DNA of 64,000 nt, from assembly GCF_019331735.1 (NCBI RefSeq), contig NZ_JAHBBH010000002.1, positions 1-64,000 of the forward strand, given 5' to 3'. The DNA is from Bifidobacterium miconis. Lineage in GTDB: Bacteria; Actinomycetota; Actinomycetes; Actinomycetales; Bifidobacteriaceae. A program made the translations under genes and the position numbers. Shown here piece after piece: positions 40,123-51,160 of this stretch. Positions within the stretch are counted from its first letter, which is position 1. Each line of letters starts with the position of its first letter. The notes under the pieces are model-generated. The model was given only the letters and a program-made list of their open reading frames with translations. It was not told where the DNA came from and ran no database searches.

Positions 40123-41100
40123 TTACAGTTCGGCCTTGCCGTCGCGCCAGTAGCCCATGAACGCCGCACGGCTGCGGTCGAGCCCGTGGTCGCGCAGCAG
40201 GATGCGCCGGATGTCGCGGACCATGGCCGCCTCGCCGGCGGTCCACGCGTAGAAACCGGTGAGCCGGGCGTCGTCGGGGGTCTCCCACAGCAGGTCGCGG
40301 TCGACGTCGGGCTCGTCGAACGCGGTCGCCTCTCCCTTCTGTGCACGGCCGAAAACGTCGCCGGTCGTGGACGCATCGGACGGCGCGCCCGCCGACGAAC
40401 CGAGGCGTTCCAGATACGCGTTCACCCGCTCCCCCAGCAGCGCGCCGCGCCGATTCCCGTCGCGCGGAATCCACTCGACGGTCAGCGTGCCGCCCGGAAC
40501 GGGCAGGTCGAGCCGGTCATCGGCGCACGGCACTTCGATCAACGCCGTCAGCGAACCATTCCAGCCGGATTCCGCCAACGATCGCAGGATGCCGCCGATC
40601 GCCGGCGCGGCCGTTTCGTCGCCGACGAGCAGCACCTCCCCCGCGTCGCCCGGGTGAAAGTCGATGCCGCCGCCGTACTCGGCGGACCGGGCGTCGGGCG
40701 CGACGAGCACCGCCATGTCGCCGGGACGGGCGTTGGCCGCAAACGTTCCCGCAGGACCGGCGTCGTCGTGCAGTACGAAATCGACGACGACCCGTCCGTC
40801 GCCGGCCGCGCGCACCGTGTACGTGCGCATGACTGGCCGCCGGTCGAGCGGCAGTCCGCGCCACACGTCCCACCACAGGCCTTGCTCGCGGCATTCGTCC
40901 GTCAGCAGCGGCGAGCGCTCCCAGCGCGGGTCGTCGGCAAGCGACAGCAGCACTTTGATGCGCTGGTCGTATCCGGCGTCGAGCACGTCGCGCAATTCCG
41001 CCCCCTCGAACGTGACGCGCATGAAATGGGGCGCGAGTCGGCGCTTCTCGGCCACCACGGCGCGGAACGGAAAGAACGACGGTCTTTCGGTCGCTTCCAT
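40123..41100 (-). CDS. Siderophore-interacting FAD reductase (SIP/ViuB family)
   Basis: The 325-residue, cytoplasmic protein has an N-terminal FAD-binding beta barrel with the flavin motif RTYTVRAAGDGRVVVDFVLHDDAGPAGTFA (positions ~91-120) and an NAD(P)H-like domain starting LLVGDETAAPAIGGIL. The C-terminal segment FYAWTAGEAAMVRDIRRIL is typical of SIP proteins. It reduces ferric siderophores to release iron. It lies 148 bases behind the ferric-siderophore ABC operon on the same strand, which supports the assignment. About 30 residues around 235-265 form a family-atypical insert. Confidence 0.9.
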   Translation of the reverse strand: MEATERPSFFPFRAVVAEKRRLAPHFMRVTFEGAELRDVLDAGYDQRIKVLLSLADDPRWERSPLLTDECREQGLWWDVWRGLPLDRRPVMRTYTVRAAGDGRVVVDFVLHDDAGPAGTFAANARPGDMAVLVAPDARSAEYGGGIDFHPGDAGEVLLVGDETAAPAIGGILRSLAESGWNGSLTALIEVPCADDRLDLPVPGGTLTVEWIPRDGNRRGALLGERVNAYLERLGSSAGAPSDASTTGDVFGRAQKGEATAFDEPDVDRDLLWETPDDARLTGFYAWTAGEAAMVRDIRRILLRDHGLDRSRAAFMGYWRDGKAEL

Positions 41101-41248
41101 ATCGTTGCTCCTTGTCTGTTCCTATGATCCGGTCATTTCCAATCGTCTCTCGCCATGGCGTTCAGCCCTTGATCGGCCGCATCTCGCGATCGCACGCGGT
41201 CTCACACGGCCGCACGCGATCGCACGCGCGTCGGCGCGGGGCCGGCGG

Positions 41249-42112
41249 TCATGCGCGGAACCGCGCGAGGCTGTGCCGCGCGTCGGGCACCATGAGCGGC
41301 AGCCCGGTGTCGGGATCGGTGATAATGCGCGCCTGCGTGTCGAACACGTCGGCGACCATCCGTTCGCTGATCACATCTTCCGGGGCACCGTAATATGCGC
41401 GCCTGCCGTCACGTAATGCGAGGATCCAGTCGGTGTAGCGGATTGCTTGATTGAGGTCGTGCAGCACCATCACGATGGTGGTGTGCTCGGTCGCGTTGAG
41501 CTCGCACAGCAGATCGAGCACTTCCAGCTGGTAGGCGATGTCGAGATAGGTGGTCGGCTCGTCGAGCAGCAGGATGTCGGTCTGCTGGGCGAGCGCGAGC
41601 GCAATCCACGCCCGCTGGCGCTGCCCGCCGGACACTTCGTCGACCGGCCGGTCCGCAAGTTCCGCCAGTCCGGTGACGGCGAGCGCGTGGGCGACGGCCC
41701 GCTCGTCCTCGTCGCGCCATGTGCCGACGAGCCCCTGATACGGGTGCCGGCCGCGCGACACGAGATCGGCGATGGTGATGCCTTCCGGCGCGATCGGCGA
41801 CTGCGGCAGCAGGCCGACGATCGTGGCGACCTGACGGGTGGGCAGCGTGTTGATCGCCTTGCCGTCGAGCAGCACGCCGCCGCCGGACGGCGTGAGCAGC
41901 CGTGCCAGGGCTTTGAGCAGCGTGGACTTGCCGCAGCCGTTCGCGACGATGATCGCGCCGATTTGGCCGGCGGGAATGTCGAAGTCGAGTCCGTGGATGA
42001 TTTCGCGCCGGTCGTATGCGAGTCGTACGCCGTCGGCGCGCAGCGTGTGATGCGCGCGTGCTGCGGACGTCGGACCGGCGGCGGATGCGTTGCCGGAAGG
42101 ACTGACGTTCAT
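41249..42112 (-). CDS. Ferric-siderophore ABC transporter ATPase
   Basis: The 287-residue FecE/FepC-type ATPase has Walker A VANGCGKST (Val-Ala instead of the more usual Gly-Pro before Asn), a Q-loop in LLPQSPIAPEGITI, signature VSGGQRQRAWIALALAQ, Walker B ILLLDEPTTYLD and H-loop VLHDLNQAIRY. The start overlaps the upstream permease stop as ATGA. The open frame continues upstream through the permease gene, but that extension has no family sequence. It powers import with the two permeases and the lipoprotein. Confidence 0.95.
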   Translation of the reverse strand: MNVSPSGNASAAGPTSAARAHHTLRADGVRLAYDRREIIHGLDFDIPAGQIGAIIVANGCGKSTLLKALARLLTPSGGGVLLDGKAINTLPTRQVATIVGLLPQSPIAPEGITIADLVSRGRHPYQGLVGTWRDEDERAVAHALAVTGLAELADRPVDEVSGGQRQRAWIALALAQQTDILLLDEPTTYLDIAYQLEVLDLLCELNATEHTTIVMVLHDLNQAIRYTDWILALRDGRRAYYGAPEDVISERMVADVFDTQARIITDPDTGLPLMVPDARHSLARFRA

Positions 42113-43194
42113 GCGAACACCTGCTTTCTGGACATGCGGACCATGAGCGCGATCAGCGCCGGCCCGCCGATGATGCCGGTGATGACGCCGACCGGCAGCT
42201 GCACGGGAGGGACATGCTGGGCGACGATGTCGGACAGCAGCACGATCGACGCGCCGACGAGCCCGGCCGTGGCCAGGGCCGGCCGGCTCGGGCCGGACAG
42301 CCATGCCGCGATCGGCCCGGACAGGAACGAGACGAACGCGATCGGTCCGCTGGCCGCCGTCGCGGATGACAGCAGGATCACGGCGAGCACAATTACCGTT
42401 GCCTGTACCAAGTCCACGCGCACGCCGAGTTCGCGCGCGGCCGCGTCCCCGAGCCGCAGCACGTCGATCTGCCGGACGAGCAGCATCAGCGGAGCGCCCG
42501 TGAGGACGACGATCACGGCGAGCTGCGGCACGTCGGTCCAATCGGACGATGCCAGCGAACCGGTCAGCCAACGGGATGCCGCCTGCATGTCCCATTGGTC
42601 GCCGCGGATCAGCACCCATGAGGTCGCCGCGTTGAGCGCGGCGGCCAGACCGATGCCCATGAGCAGCAGTCGGGTCGGCGCGAGCGTGCCCTTCCATGAC
42701 AGCCATGAGACGGCGGCCGCCGTGGCGAGACCGCCGGCCATGGCGAGCAGCGACAGGCGCGTGCCGGACCAGTGCAGCACGATGATGCCGACGACCGCCG
42801 TCAGATTCGCTCCGGAGGTGATGCCGATGATGTCGGGACTGGCCATCGTGTTGCGCAGCATGAGCTGGAAGCTGGCGCCGGCCATGCCGAATGCGATGCC
42901 GGCGAGCGCGCCGACGATCACGCGCGGCAGCCTGAGCTCGCCGATGATGAAGCCGACGCCCGGCACGTCGCGCCCCGCCAGAACATCGAATACGGCCGAC
43001 GGTTCGTAGAACGTGCGCCCGTAGGACAGGTCGACGTAGCACAGCGCGATCGCAAGCACGCCCAATGCGGCGAGCACCGCGGCCCGCCGTCGGTTCGCGC
43101 GGCGGCGCACCGCACGCAGTCCGTTCAGCGCGGTCAGGGACGTCGCGGACGCGGACGACGCCTGCGGCGCATCGCAACGCTGATCTTCGTTCAT
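42109..43194 (-). CDS. Ferric-siderophore ABC transporter permease (second)
   Basis: The 361-residue FecCD/BtuC-type permease has about 9-10 membrane segments. Characteristic parts are LRLPRVIVGALAGIAFGMAGASFQLMLRNTMASPDIIGITSGANL and SGPIAFVSFLSGPIAAWLSG (positions ~290-310). It pairs with the neighbouring permease to form a heterodimeric channel. It begins 1 base after the preceding permease stop and ends overlapping the ATPase start. Confidence 0.93.
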   Translation of the reverse strand: MNEDQRCDAPQASSASATSLTALNGLRAVRRRANRRRAAVLAALGVLAIALCYVDLSYGRTFYEPSAVFDVLAGRDVPGVGFIIGELRLPRVIVGALAGIAFGMAGASFQLMLRNTMASPDIIGITSGANLTAVVGIIVLHWSGTRLSLLAMAGGLATAAAVSWLSWKGTLAPTRLLLMGIGLAAALNAATSWVLIRGDQWDMQAASRWLTGSLASSDWTDVPQLAVIVVLTGAPLMLLVRQIDVLRLGDAAARELGVRVDLVQATVIVLAVILLSSATAASGPIAFVSFLSGPIAAWLSGPSRPALATAGLVGASIVLLSDIVAQHVPPVQLPVGVITGIIGGPALIALMVRMSRKQVFA

Positions 43195-43195
43195 G

Positions 43196-44287
43196 TCACA
43201 CCTCCGCTGTCTTTCCCGCGCGCACGAGCGCGACGAACACGGGCGCGCCGATCAGCGCGGTCACGATGCCGACCTCCACGTCGGCCGGCCGGGAGACGAC
43301 GCGGCCGATCACGTCGGAGGAGACGAGCAGCAGCGGGCCGATGAGCATGCACAAGGCGATGATCCTGCGATAGTCGGAACCGACGATGATGCGCGCCGCG
43401 TGCGGCACGACGAGCCCGACGAATCCGATCGGGCCGGCGAGCGCGGTCGACCCGGCGCTCAGCAACACCGCGCCGGCCCATGCCAGAGCTCGGGCGCGCG
43501 TCACGTTCACGCCGAGTCCGGCGGCCATCTGATCGCCGAGGGCGAGCATGTCGAGCTGGCGGGCGCTGACGGCGGCGATGGCGAAGCCGATGAGCAGCAT
43601 CGGCACGACCGGCGCCATGAGGTCGAATCGCGCGCCGGAAATGCCGCCGACCTGCCAGAACCGGTAGGTGCTGATCACGTCGGCCCGGGGCAGCATGATC
43701 GCCGAGGTGAGCGAGCCGAGCGCGGATCCTAGCACGGCGCCGGCCAGCGTGAACTTGAGCGGGGTGGCGCCGGTTCGTCCCAGCGATCCCAGCACCCAGA
43801 CCAACGCCGCGGCCGCCGCACCGCCGACCAGCGCGACGATCATGTACTGGGCGGGCGTGGACAGCCCGACCGTGGCGATCGCGCACACCACGGCGAACGC
43901 GGCGCCGGAGTTGAGGCCGAGAATCGACGGATCGGCGAGCGGGTTGCGCATCACACCCTGCATGAGCGCGCCGGAGACGGCCAATGCGGCCCCGACGAGC
44001 ATGCCAAGCACGGTTCGCGGCACGCGCAGCCGCACCACTTCGCCGGTGATGCCGGCGTCCTGTCCGGCGTCGCCGGCGGCTCCCGACGGCATGGAGAACG
44101 CCTGGATCACCTGGCCGAACGTCACCGAACGCGAACCGAAGAACACGGACAGCACGCAGGCGACGACCAGCGCGACGACCATGACCGCGACCAGCAGGCC
44201 CGTCGCGCCCGCGCCGAAGCGGGAACGGGCCTGCCGCCGCGGTTTCGTCGGAGCTTCCGGCTCTCGCATCGCGGGAACGCGGATCAC
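43196..44287 (-). CDS. Ferric-siderophore ABC transporter permease (first)
   Basis: The 363-residue FecCD-type permease contains LRVPRTVLGMLVGAALAVSGALMQGVMRNPLADPSILGLNSGAAF, FRFWQVGG-like FWQVGGISG and the loop GPIGFVGLVVPHAARIIVGSDYRR, which contacts the ATPase. The start is GTG at 44287, overlapping the lipoprotein stop as GTGA; an ATG seven codons in is an alternative. The match to family motifs is closer than in the second permease. Confidence 0.95.
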   Translation of the reverse strand: MIRVPAMREPEAPTKPRRQARSRFGAGATGLLVAVMVVALVVACVLSVFFGSRSVTFGQVIQAFSMPSGAAGDAGQDAGITGEVVRLRVPRTVLGMLVGAALAVSGALMQGVMRNPLADPSILGLNSGAAFAVVCAIATVGLSTPAQYMIVALVGGAAAAALVWVLGSLGRTGATPLKFTLAGAVLGSALGSLTSAIMLPRADVISTYRFWQVGGISGARFDLMAPVVPMLLIGFAIAAVSARQLDMLALGDQMAAGLGVNVTRARALAWAGAVLLSAGSTALAGPIGFVGLVVPHAARIIVGSDYRRIIALCMLIGPLLLVSSDVIGRVVSRPADVEVGIVTALIGAPVFVALVRAGKTAEV

Positions 44288-45354
44288 TGGACCTTGGCCG
44301 CCGCTTCGCCGAGCATCTTCATGTAGTCGGCGGTCGTGGCGGGGATGGACAGGGCTGTGGGGTTGAGCGCGTTGGCCAGCACGGTGTCGTCGTTGATCAC
44401 GACGACGGAGCCGCGCTTGACCGCCGGGATCTTGGACAGCAGCGGGTCCTTCTGCAGCGCGGCCAGCAGGTCCGGGGTGCCGTAGGTGACGATCACGTCG
44501 ATGTCGGCGTACTGGTCGGCGTTTTCAGCGGACACGTCCTGATAGAAGGAGGTCGCGTTCTCGCTGATCTTCTTGACCGAATCGGGGGTGTCGAAGCCGA
44601 GGTCGTTGAGGAACTGGGCGCGCGTGTCAAGCGTGTTGTAGATGCTGAACGAGGAGAGCTTGGAGGCGTCCATGTACAGCACGGCCGCGGTCTTGCCCTT
44701 GATGGCCGGATACTTGGCGCTTTCGTCGGCGATGGTCTGCTCGAGGTCGGCGATGAGCTTGTCGCCGGCGTCCTTCTTGCCGATCGCCTCAGCGACGACC
44801 TTGATTTCGTCGCGCCACGGTTCGCTCCACGCGGTCTTGATGTAGGGGACGGTGGGCGCGATCTTGGACAGGGTCTTGTACTGGTCCTCGGTGATGCCCG
44901 AGTAGGGGCCGAGGATCAGGTCGGGTTCGGTGGAGGCGATGGCCTCGGCGTCGATGTCGTCGGATTCGTCGTGCAGCTGCGGCATGTCGGCCTTGGAGAC
45001 GCCCTTGTCGTCGAGGGCCTGCTTGGTCCAGGACAGGAAACCGTCGACGGTTTTGCCGTACGTATTCTTCTGCATGGTGACGGGGATGACGCCGAGCGCG
45101 ATGAGCGCGTCGTCCGCGCCCCAGCCGACCGCGGCGACGCGCTTGGGCTGGCTGTCGATGGTGGTTTCGCCGAGGGCGTGCTTGATGGTGACCGGGAATG
45201 CGGCGTCCGAACCGGCATCCGACGATGCCGACGCGTTCGTGGAGTCGGTCGCGTTCTGCGCGGTGCCGCACGCGGCGGCTCCGATCAGGGTGGCGGCGGC
45301 GAGCGCGGCGGCGATCAGCTGACGAATCGTCTTGGCGTGGTGCGCAACGGGCAT
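44284..45354 (-). CDS. Siderophore-binding lipoprotein of the ABC transporter
   Basis: The 356-residue protein has a lipoprotein signal peptide, with hydrophobic segment ~11-28 and lipobox GAAAC with Cys29. A short Ser/Asp linker is followed by a FepB/FhuD-type two-lobed binding domain: RVAAVGWGADDALIALGVIPV, the helix DIDAEAIASTEPDLILGPYSGITEDQYKTLSKIAPTV, and DVIVTYGTPDLLAAL. It is anchored outside the membrane and delivers ferric siderophore to the permeases. It is the first gene of the operon, with the ribosome site GAGGAAG. Confidence 0.94.
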   Translation of the reverse strand: MPVAHHAKTIRQLIAAALAAATLIGAAACGTAQNATDSTNASASSDAGSDAAFPVTIKHALGETTIDSQPKRVAAVGWGADDALIALGVIPVTMQKNTYGKTVDGFLSWTKQALDDKGVSKADMPQLHDESDDIDAEAIASTEPDLILGPYSGITEDQYKTLSKIAPTVPYIKTAWSEPWRDEIKVVAEAIGKKDAGDKLIADLEQTIADESAKYPAIKGKTAAVLYMDASKLSSFSIYNTLDTRAQFLNDLGFDTPDSVKKISENATSFYQDVSAENADQYADIDVIVTYGTPDLLAALQKDPLLSKIPAVKRGSVVVINDDTVLANALNPTALSIPATTADYMKMLGEAAAKVQ

Positions 45355-45376
45355 GGTACTTCCTCTTCTTGATCGA

Positions 45377-45402
45377 TGTCGTTTCGAATGGATGGAACGA
45401 CA
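45377..45402 (-). promoter_or_regulatory. Inverted repeat upstream of the siderophore operon
   Basis: TGTCGTT-N12-AACGACA is centred about 35 bases before the lipoprotein ATG. It could be an operator for an iron-responsive regulator or an mRNA leader hairpin. It does not match the DtxR/IdeR consensus TTAGGTTAGCCTAACCTAA. Confidence 0.4.
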
Positions 45403-45584
45403 CGGGATGCGGCCGGGCGTAACACCCCCTGTCCGGTCTTCCCGTGAACCATGCGTACGTTACCGCATACGGAGCGGGAACAACAGTCTTGTTTTTGCGA
45501 CGATGATGTGGTATGGGCCGACTGCGCGCGGTCGCCGGCGGATAACGCGACGTCCGGTCACCGCAACGCCCGGCCGCAACGGCA

Positions 45585-45617
45585 AGAGGCCGCGGTTCGC
45601 ATGGAACCGCGGCCTCT
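45585..45617. terminator. Terminator after clpC
   Basis: AGAGGCCGCGGTTC pairs with GAACCGCGGCCTCT around a short loop, about 36 bases past the clpC stop. It ends the clpC transcript before the iron operon promoter region. Confidence 0.75.
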
Positions 45618-45652
45618 CATTCTTGGCTCGCTGTCGGCTTGGTCGAGCGACG

Positions 45653-48274
<2,622 letters not shown>

Positions 48275-48349
48275 GCTTGTCCTTCCACTCTTGTTATTCA
48301 CTGACACTCTACCGATTTGCGGTGACGTTTCTTCCCGTTGTCCCACGAA

Positions 48350-48366
48350 TTGCGCTAAGAACGCAA
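48350..48366. promoter_or_regulatory. Palindrome TTGCG-N7-CGCAA between clpC and usp
   Basis: TTGCG (48350-48354) and CGCAA (48362-48366) flank 7 bases, midway between two divergent stress genes. It resembles but does not fully match the ClgR-type core CGC-N5-GCG. A regulator role is inference. Confidence 0.4.
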
Positions 48367-48413
48367 CGCGAGACGTTATGCTGGTTTTGTCAGGTTATGT
48401 CAAGGAGGGCATG

Positions 48414-49373
48414 ATGACCGGGAATACGACTCTGGCCGACATCGTGGTCGGCGTAGACGGATCGGACGAATCCTTCGCCGCGCTGCGCTGGGCGCTGCGC
48501 GAGGCGCAGCTGACCGGGCAGCGGGTGAACGCCGTGTACGGATGGACCCGCTCGTGGGACATGGGCTCCGAAGCGAGCACCGAGGAGGGATGGGCCCAGC
48601 TGCGGGCGCAGATCACCGAACGGCTGCGCGCGTGGGTGGATGAGGCGGTCTCCGGCTTGGACGACGTGTCCGCGGATGACGTGACGCTCACGTCGGTGCA
48701 TGCGTCCGGCACGTCCGCGCTGCTGCGGATCGGCAAGGACGCGCAGCAGATGGTGGTCGGCCGCCGTTCGCTGGGACGCGTCGCCCGCTGGTTCACCGGC
48801 TCGTTCTCCGCGTCGCTCGCGGAGGAGGCGACGGTGCCGGTGACAGTGGTGCGCATCTTCACCGACGAGGACGAGACGATGCAGGATGCGATCGCGAACG
48901 CGCTGACGCCCGGCGAGGCGACGGTCGGCTACGCACGGCCTGCGGACGGCGGCGGCAGGCCCGTGGTGGTCGGCGTGGACGGTTCCGCCACGTCGCGCCG
49001 CGCGCTGGAGTTCGCCGCGCATGAGGCGCATGTGCACGGACTGCCGCTGCATGTCCTGTTCTGCTGGCAGCTCAAGGATCTGGGCATCGTGCCGGGATAC
49101 GAGAACGCCGTGGCCCCGGTCGCCGAGGGCCAGCGCCGCGCGGAGCACCTGCTGGACGGGATGCTGGCCGACGAGTCGTTCGACGAAAGCCTTGCCGTGC
49201 AGGCGCACGCGTTCCATATCTCCGCGGCGAAGGGCCTGATCGCGGCGTCCCGCTATGCGAGCCATCTGGTGGTTGGCTCGCGAGGCCTGTCCGGCCTGGA
49301 CGCGCATTTCCTCGGCTCGGTGTCCAAGCAGATCGTCAATCTGGCCGAATGCACGGTCACGGTCGTGCACTGA
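48414..49373 (+). CDS. Universal stress protein with two Usp domains
   Basis: The 319-residue protein has two tandem Usp domains. The first (~5-150) starts LADIVVGVDGSDESFAALRWAL; the second (~180-319) starts PVVVGVDGSATSRRALEFAA. The second retains the ATP-loop pattern VVGSRGLSGLDAHFLGSVSKQIV, while the first has VVGRRSLGRVARWFTGSFSASL, so ATP binding may differ between them. Start: AAGGAGG lies 5 bases before the ATG at 48414; an adjacent in-frame ATG at 48411 is too close to it. The gene is divergent from clpC. Confidence 0.92.
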   Translation: MTGNTTLADIVVGVDGSDESFAALRWALREAQLTGQRVNAVYGWTRSWDMGSEASTEEGWAQLRAQITERLRAWVDEAVSGLDDVSADDVTLTSVHASGTSALLRIGKDAQQMVVGRRSLGRVARWFTGSFSASLAEEATVPVTVVRIFTDEDETMQDAIANALTPGEATVGYARPADGGGRPVVVGVDGSATSRRALEFAAHEAHVHGLPLHVLFCWQLKDLGIVPGYENAVAPVAEGQRRAEHLLDGMLADESFDESLAVQAHAFHISAAKGLIAASRYASHLVVGSRGLSGLDAHFLGSVSKQIVNLAECTVTVVH

Positions 49374-49431
49374 ATCGGTCGTGCGCTGAATCATCGAATC
49401 GGCGCGAACGATCGACAAGCATGCCATAACG

Positions 49432-49465
49432 ACGAGGGGCGACCGGATTGCCGGTCGCCCCTCGT
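49432..49465. terminator. Bidirectional terminator between usp and DUF3027 genes
   Basis: ACGAGGGGCGACCGG and its exact reverse complement flank the loop ATTG, between two convergent genes. Confidence 0.8.
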
Positions 49466-49511
49466 TCGCGTTCTCCTGAACGGTACCGGCCGCCATCGGC
49501 CGACGCTGCGC

Positions 49512-50675
49512 TCACAGCTGCGAACGCAGCACGATCACGCCCTTGCCGACTTCGATTCCGGCATCGGCCAGCCGTTCGATCAGCTCGATCTGGCCGCGTT
49601 CCTCGCGCGGCGCCTGCGCGACGACATCGATGTGGAAGTCGTCGTAGGCGGGCTTGGACTGCACCCACAGGTGGGTCGGTTCCGGCGGATCGATCTCGGA
49701 GTGTTCGCCGCACCCGTGGTCGATGGAGACCACGCGCCCGTCGTCCGGGCTCCACTTGTTCGCGCACACGCCGAACAGCATGTTGAGTTCGCCCTTGAGC
49801 TGGATGAAGAAGCCGCAGTTGGCGCACACGTTGCCGTCGGCGGTTTTCGTCGACAGCGATTTCGGGCCGTGCTGTCCCTCGTACCAGCGCTTGGCCGCCT
49901 GCGCCCGTCCCAGCGGGGTGAGCACGTGCCGGCGCGACAGGTTGAATTCGCGCACGGCGTCGTCGACGTCCTGCTCGGACGTGACGGACGGCTCGCCGGC
50001 ATCTTCCGGCGCGACGGCGGACGCATCGTGCGTGGCGGCATCGCCGGCCGCAACGGACTCGGCCGCGTTCGCCACGGCATCGTCGACGGCGTCATCCGCG
50101 GCTTTCGCGTCATCCGCACCATCCGACGTCGCGGCCGCATCGGCGGCACGCTCCTCCGTCGTCTGCGGCGCAGCGGCGACGGGCACGTCGGCGGCGGCCG
50201 GACCATCGTCCGACGCAGCGGCATCGGCCGCATCGGAACCGCCGGCAGGCGCGGCGTCGTCGGCAGGCGCGTCCTGCGACGCCGCGGCGGCGACGGGTTC
50301 CGTCCTGCGGAACCCCTCCTCGATGCGCGGATCGTCGGGATCGGTGCCGATCGAATCGGTGACGGACAGGTCGGTCGGCTCCAGACGGTCCTTCCACGGC
50401 ACCCACGCCGGCGGGCGCAGGGCGTCCTCGGTGGGCACCAGCGTGGACTCGTTGACCGTCCAGCGTTCCGTCTCCTCGTCGTGGAACAGCGTGACCGTCC
50501 ACTGCCAGCCCTCGTAGCCCTTGAGCAGGCAGGCGAAGCGGAAGTCGGTCACATGGTCGCCCAGATCGGAGGACGCGACGAACGGGCCGACGAGCGCGGC
50601 CTCGCCCTCCGCGGCCTCGATGGCGACGTCGCGCGCCAGCTGGACCGGATCGATTGTCGTTTCGGGCATCATCAT
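49512..50675 (-). CDS. DUF3027 protein with low-complexity insert and Cys cluster
   Basis: The 387-residue protein belongs to a conserved actinobacterial family of unknown role. The N-terminal part (~1-110) contains HVTDFRFACLLKGYEGWQWTVTLFH. An Ala/Asp/Ser-rich spacer (~125-245) follows. The C-terminal part has VCANCGFF, GVCANKWSPDDG and DHGCGEHSE, i.e. four cysteines that could bind zinc. The spacer seems much longer than the family core needs. Its start codon overlaps the stop of the cold-shock-domain gene as ATGA, so the two are translated together; in actinobacteria these families are commonly neighbours. Confidence 0.85.
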   Translation of the reverse strand: MMMPETTIDPVQLARDVAIEAAEGEAALVGPFVASSDLGDHVTDFRFACLLKGYEGWQWTVTLFHDEETERWTVNESTLVPTEDALRPPAWVPWKDRLEPTDLSVTDSIGTDPDDPRIEEGFRRTEPVAAAASQDAPADDAAPAGGSDAADAAASDDGPAAADVPVAAAPQTTEERAADAAATSDGADDAKAADDAVDDAVANAAESVAAGDAATHDASAVAPEDAGEPSVTSEQDVDDAVREFNLSRRHVLTPLGRAQAAKRWYEGQHGPKSLSTKTADGNVCANCGFFIQLKGELNMLFGVCANKWSPDDGRVVSIDHGCGEHSEIDPPEPTHLWVQSKPAYDDFHIDVVAQAPREERGQIELIERLADAGIEVGKGVIVLRSQL

Positions 50676-51061
50676 TCCTGTACGTCGAAGTTGTCGGCGA
50701 CCGCGCGCAGCAGCGTGGCCAGCTTCTTGCTTTCCTGCTGCGACGGATAACGGTGGCGGCGCAGCGTGGTGCCGGCGGAATCCAGCAGCTTGATGAGATC
50801 CTCGACGATGGCGGCCATGTCGTCCGGCTTCGGGCGGGTGGCCTTGACCAGCGACGGCAGGGCCTCGACCAAGGTCACGCCCATCGCCTGCGGGCCCTTG
50901 CGGCCATCGACGACGGAGTATTCGACCTTGGCGCCTTTGCGCAGCGTGGTGACGCCGGCCGGCAGCGCCGCGGAGGGCAGGAACACGTCCTTGCCCTCCT
51001 CGTTCGTGATGAAGCCGTATCCCTTGTTCGCATCAAACCAACGCACTCGTCCACTGGGCAT
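50672..51061 (-). CDS. Cold-shock-domain protein with C-terminal extension
   Basis: The protein is 129 residues. Residues 1-~65 form a cold-shock OB fold with RNP1 KGYGFITNE and RNP2-like DVFLPS (MPSGRVRWFDANKGYGFITN). Residues ~66-129 add a helical domain (MAAIVEDLIKLLDSAG, QQESKKLATLLRAVADNF), which small CspA proteins lack. It binds single-stranded nucleic acid. The start at 51061 follows GAGGTG by 8 bases. It is coupled to the DUF3027 gene. Confidence 0.93.
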   Translation of the reverse strand: MPSGRVRWFDANKGYGFITNEEGKDVFLPSAALPAGVTTLRKGAKVEYSVVDGRKGPQAMGVTLVEALPSLVKATRPKPDDMAAIVEDLIKLLDSAGTTLRRHRYPSQQESKKLATLLRAVADNFDVQE

Positions 51062-51160
51062 CTTGTCTCGCACCTCTGTCTTTGCCTCGGTATCGGCGGG
51101 CCCCATGCCCGCCGTCACATTCAGATCAAAGACTCAGTGTACCTCAAACCCTGCTCAGTC

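Noticed and set aside
42113..43177. N-terminal extension of the siderophore ATPase frame through the permease gene
   Set aside because: The extension is out of frame with the permease, lacks family sequence, and the ATPase has a proper ATG at 42112 overlapping the permease stop.
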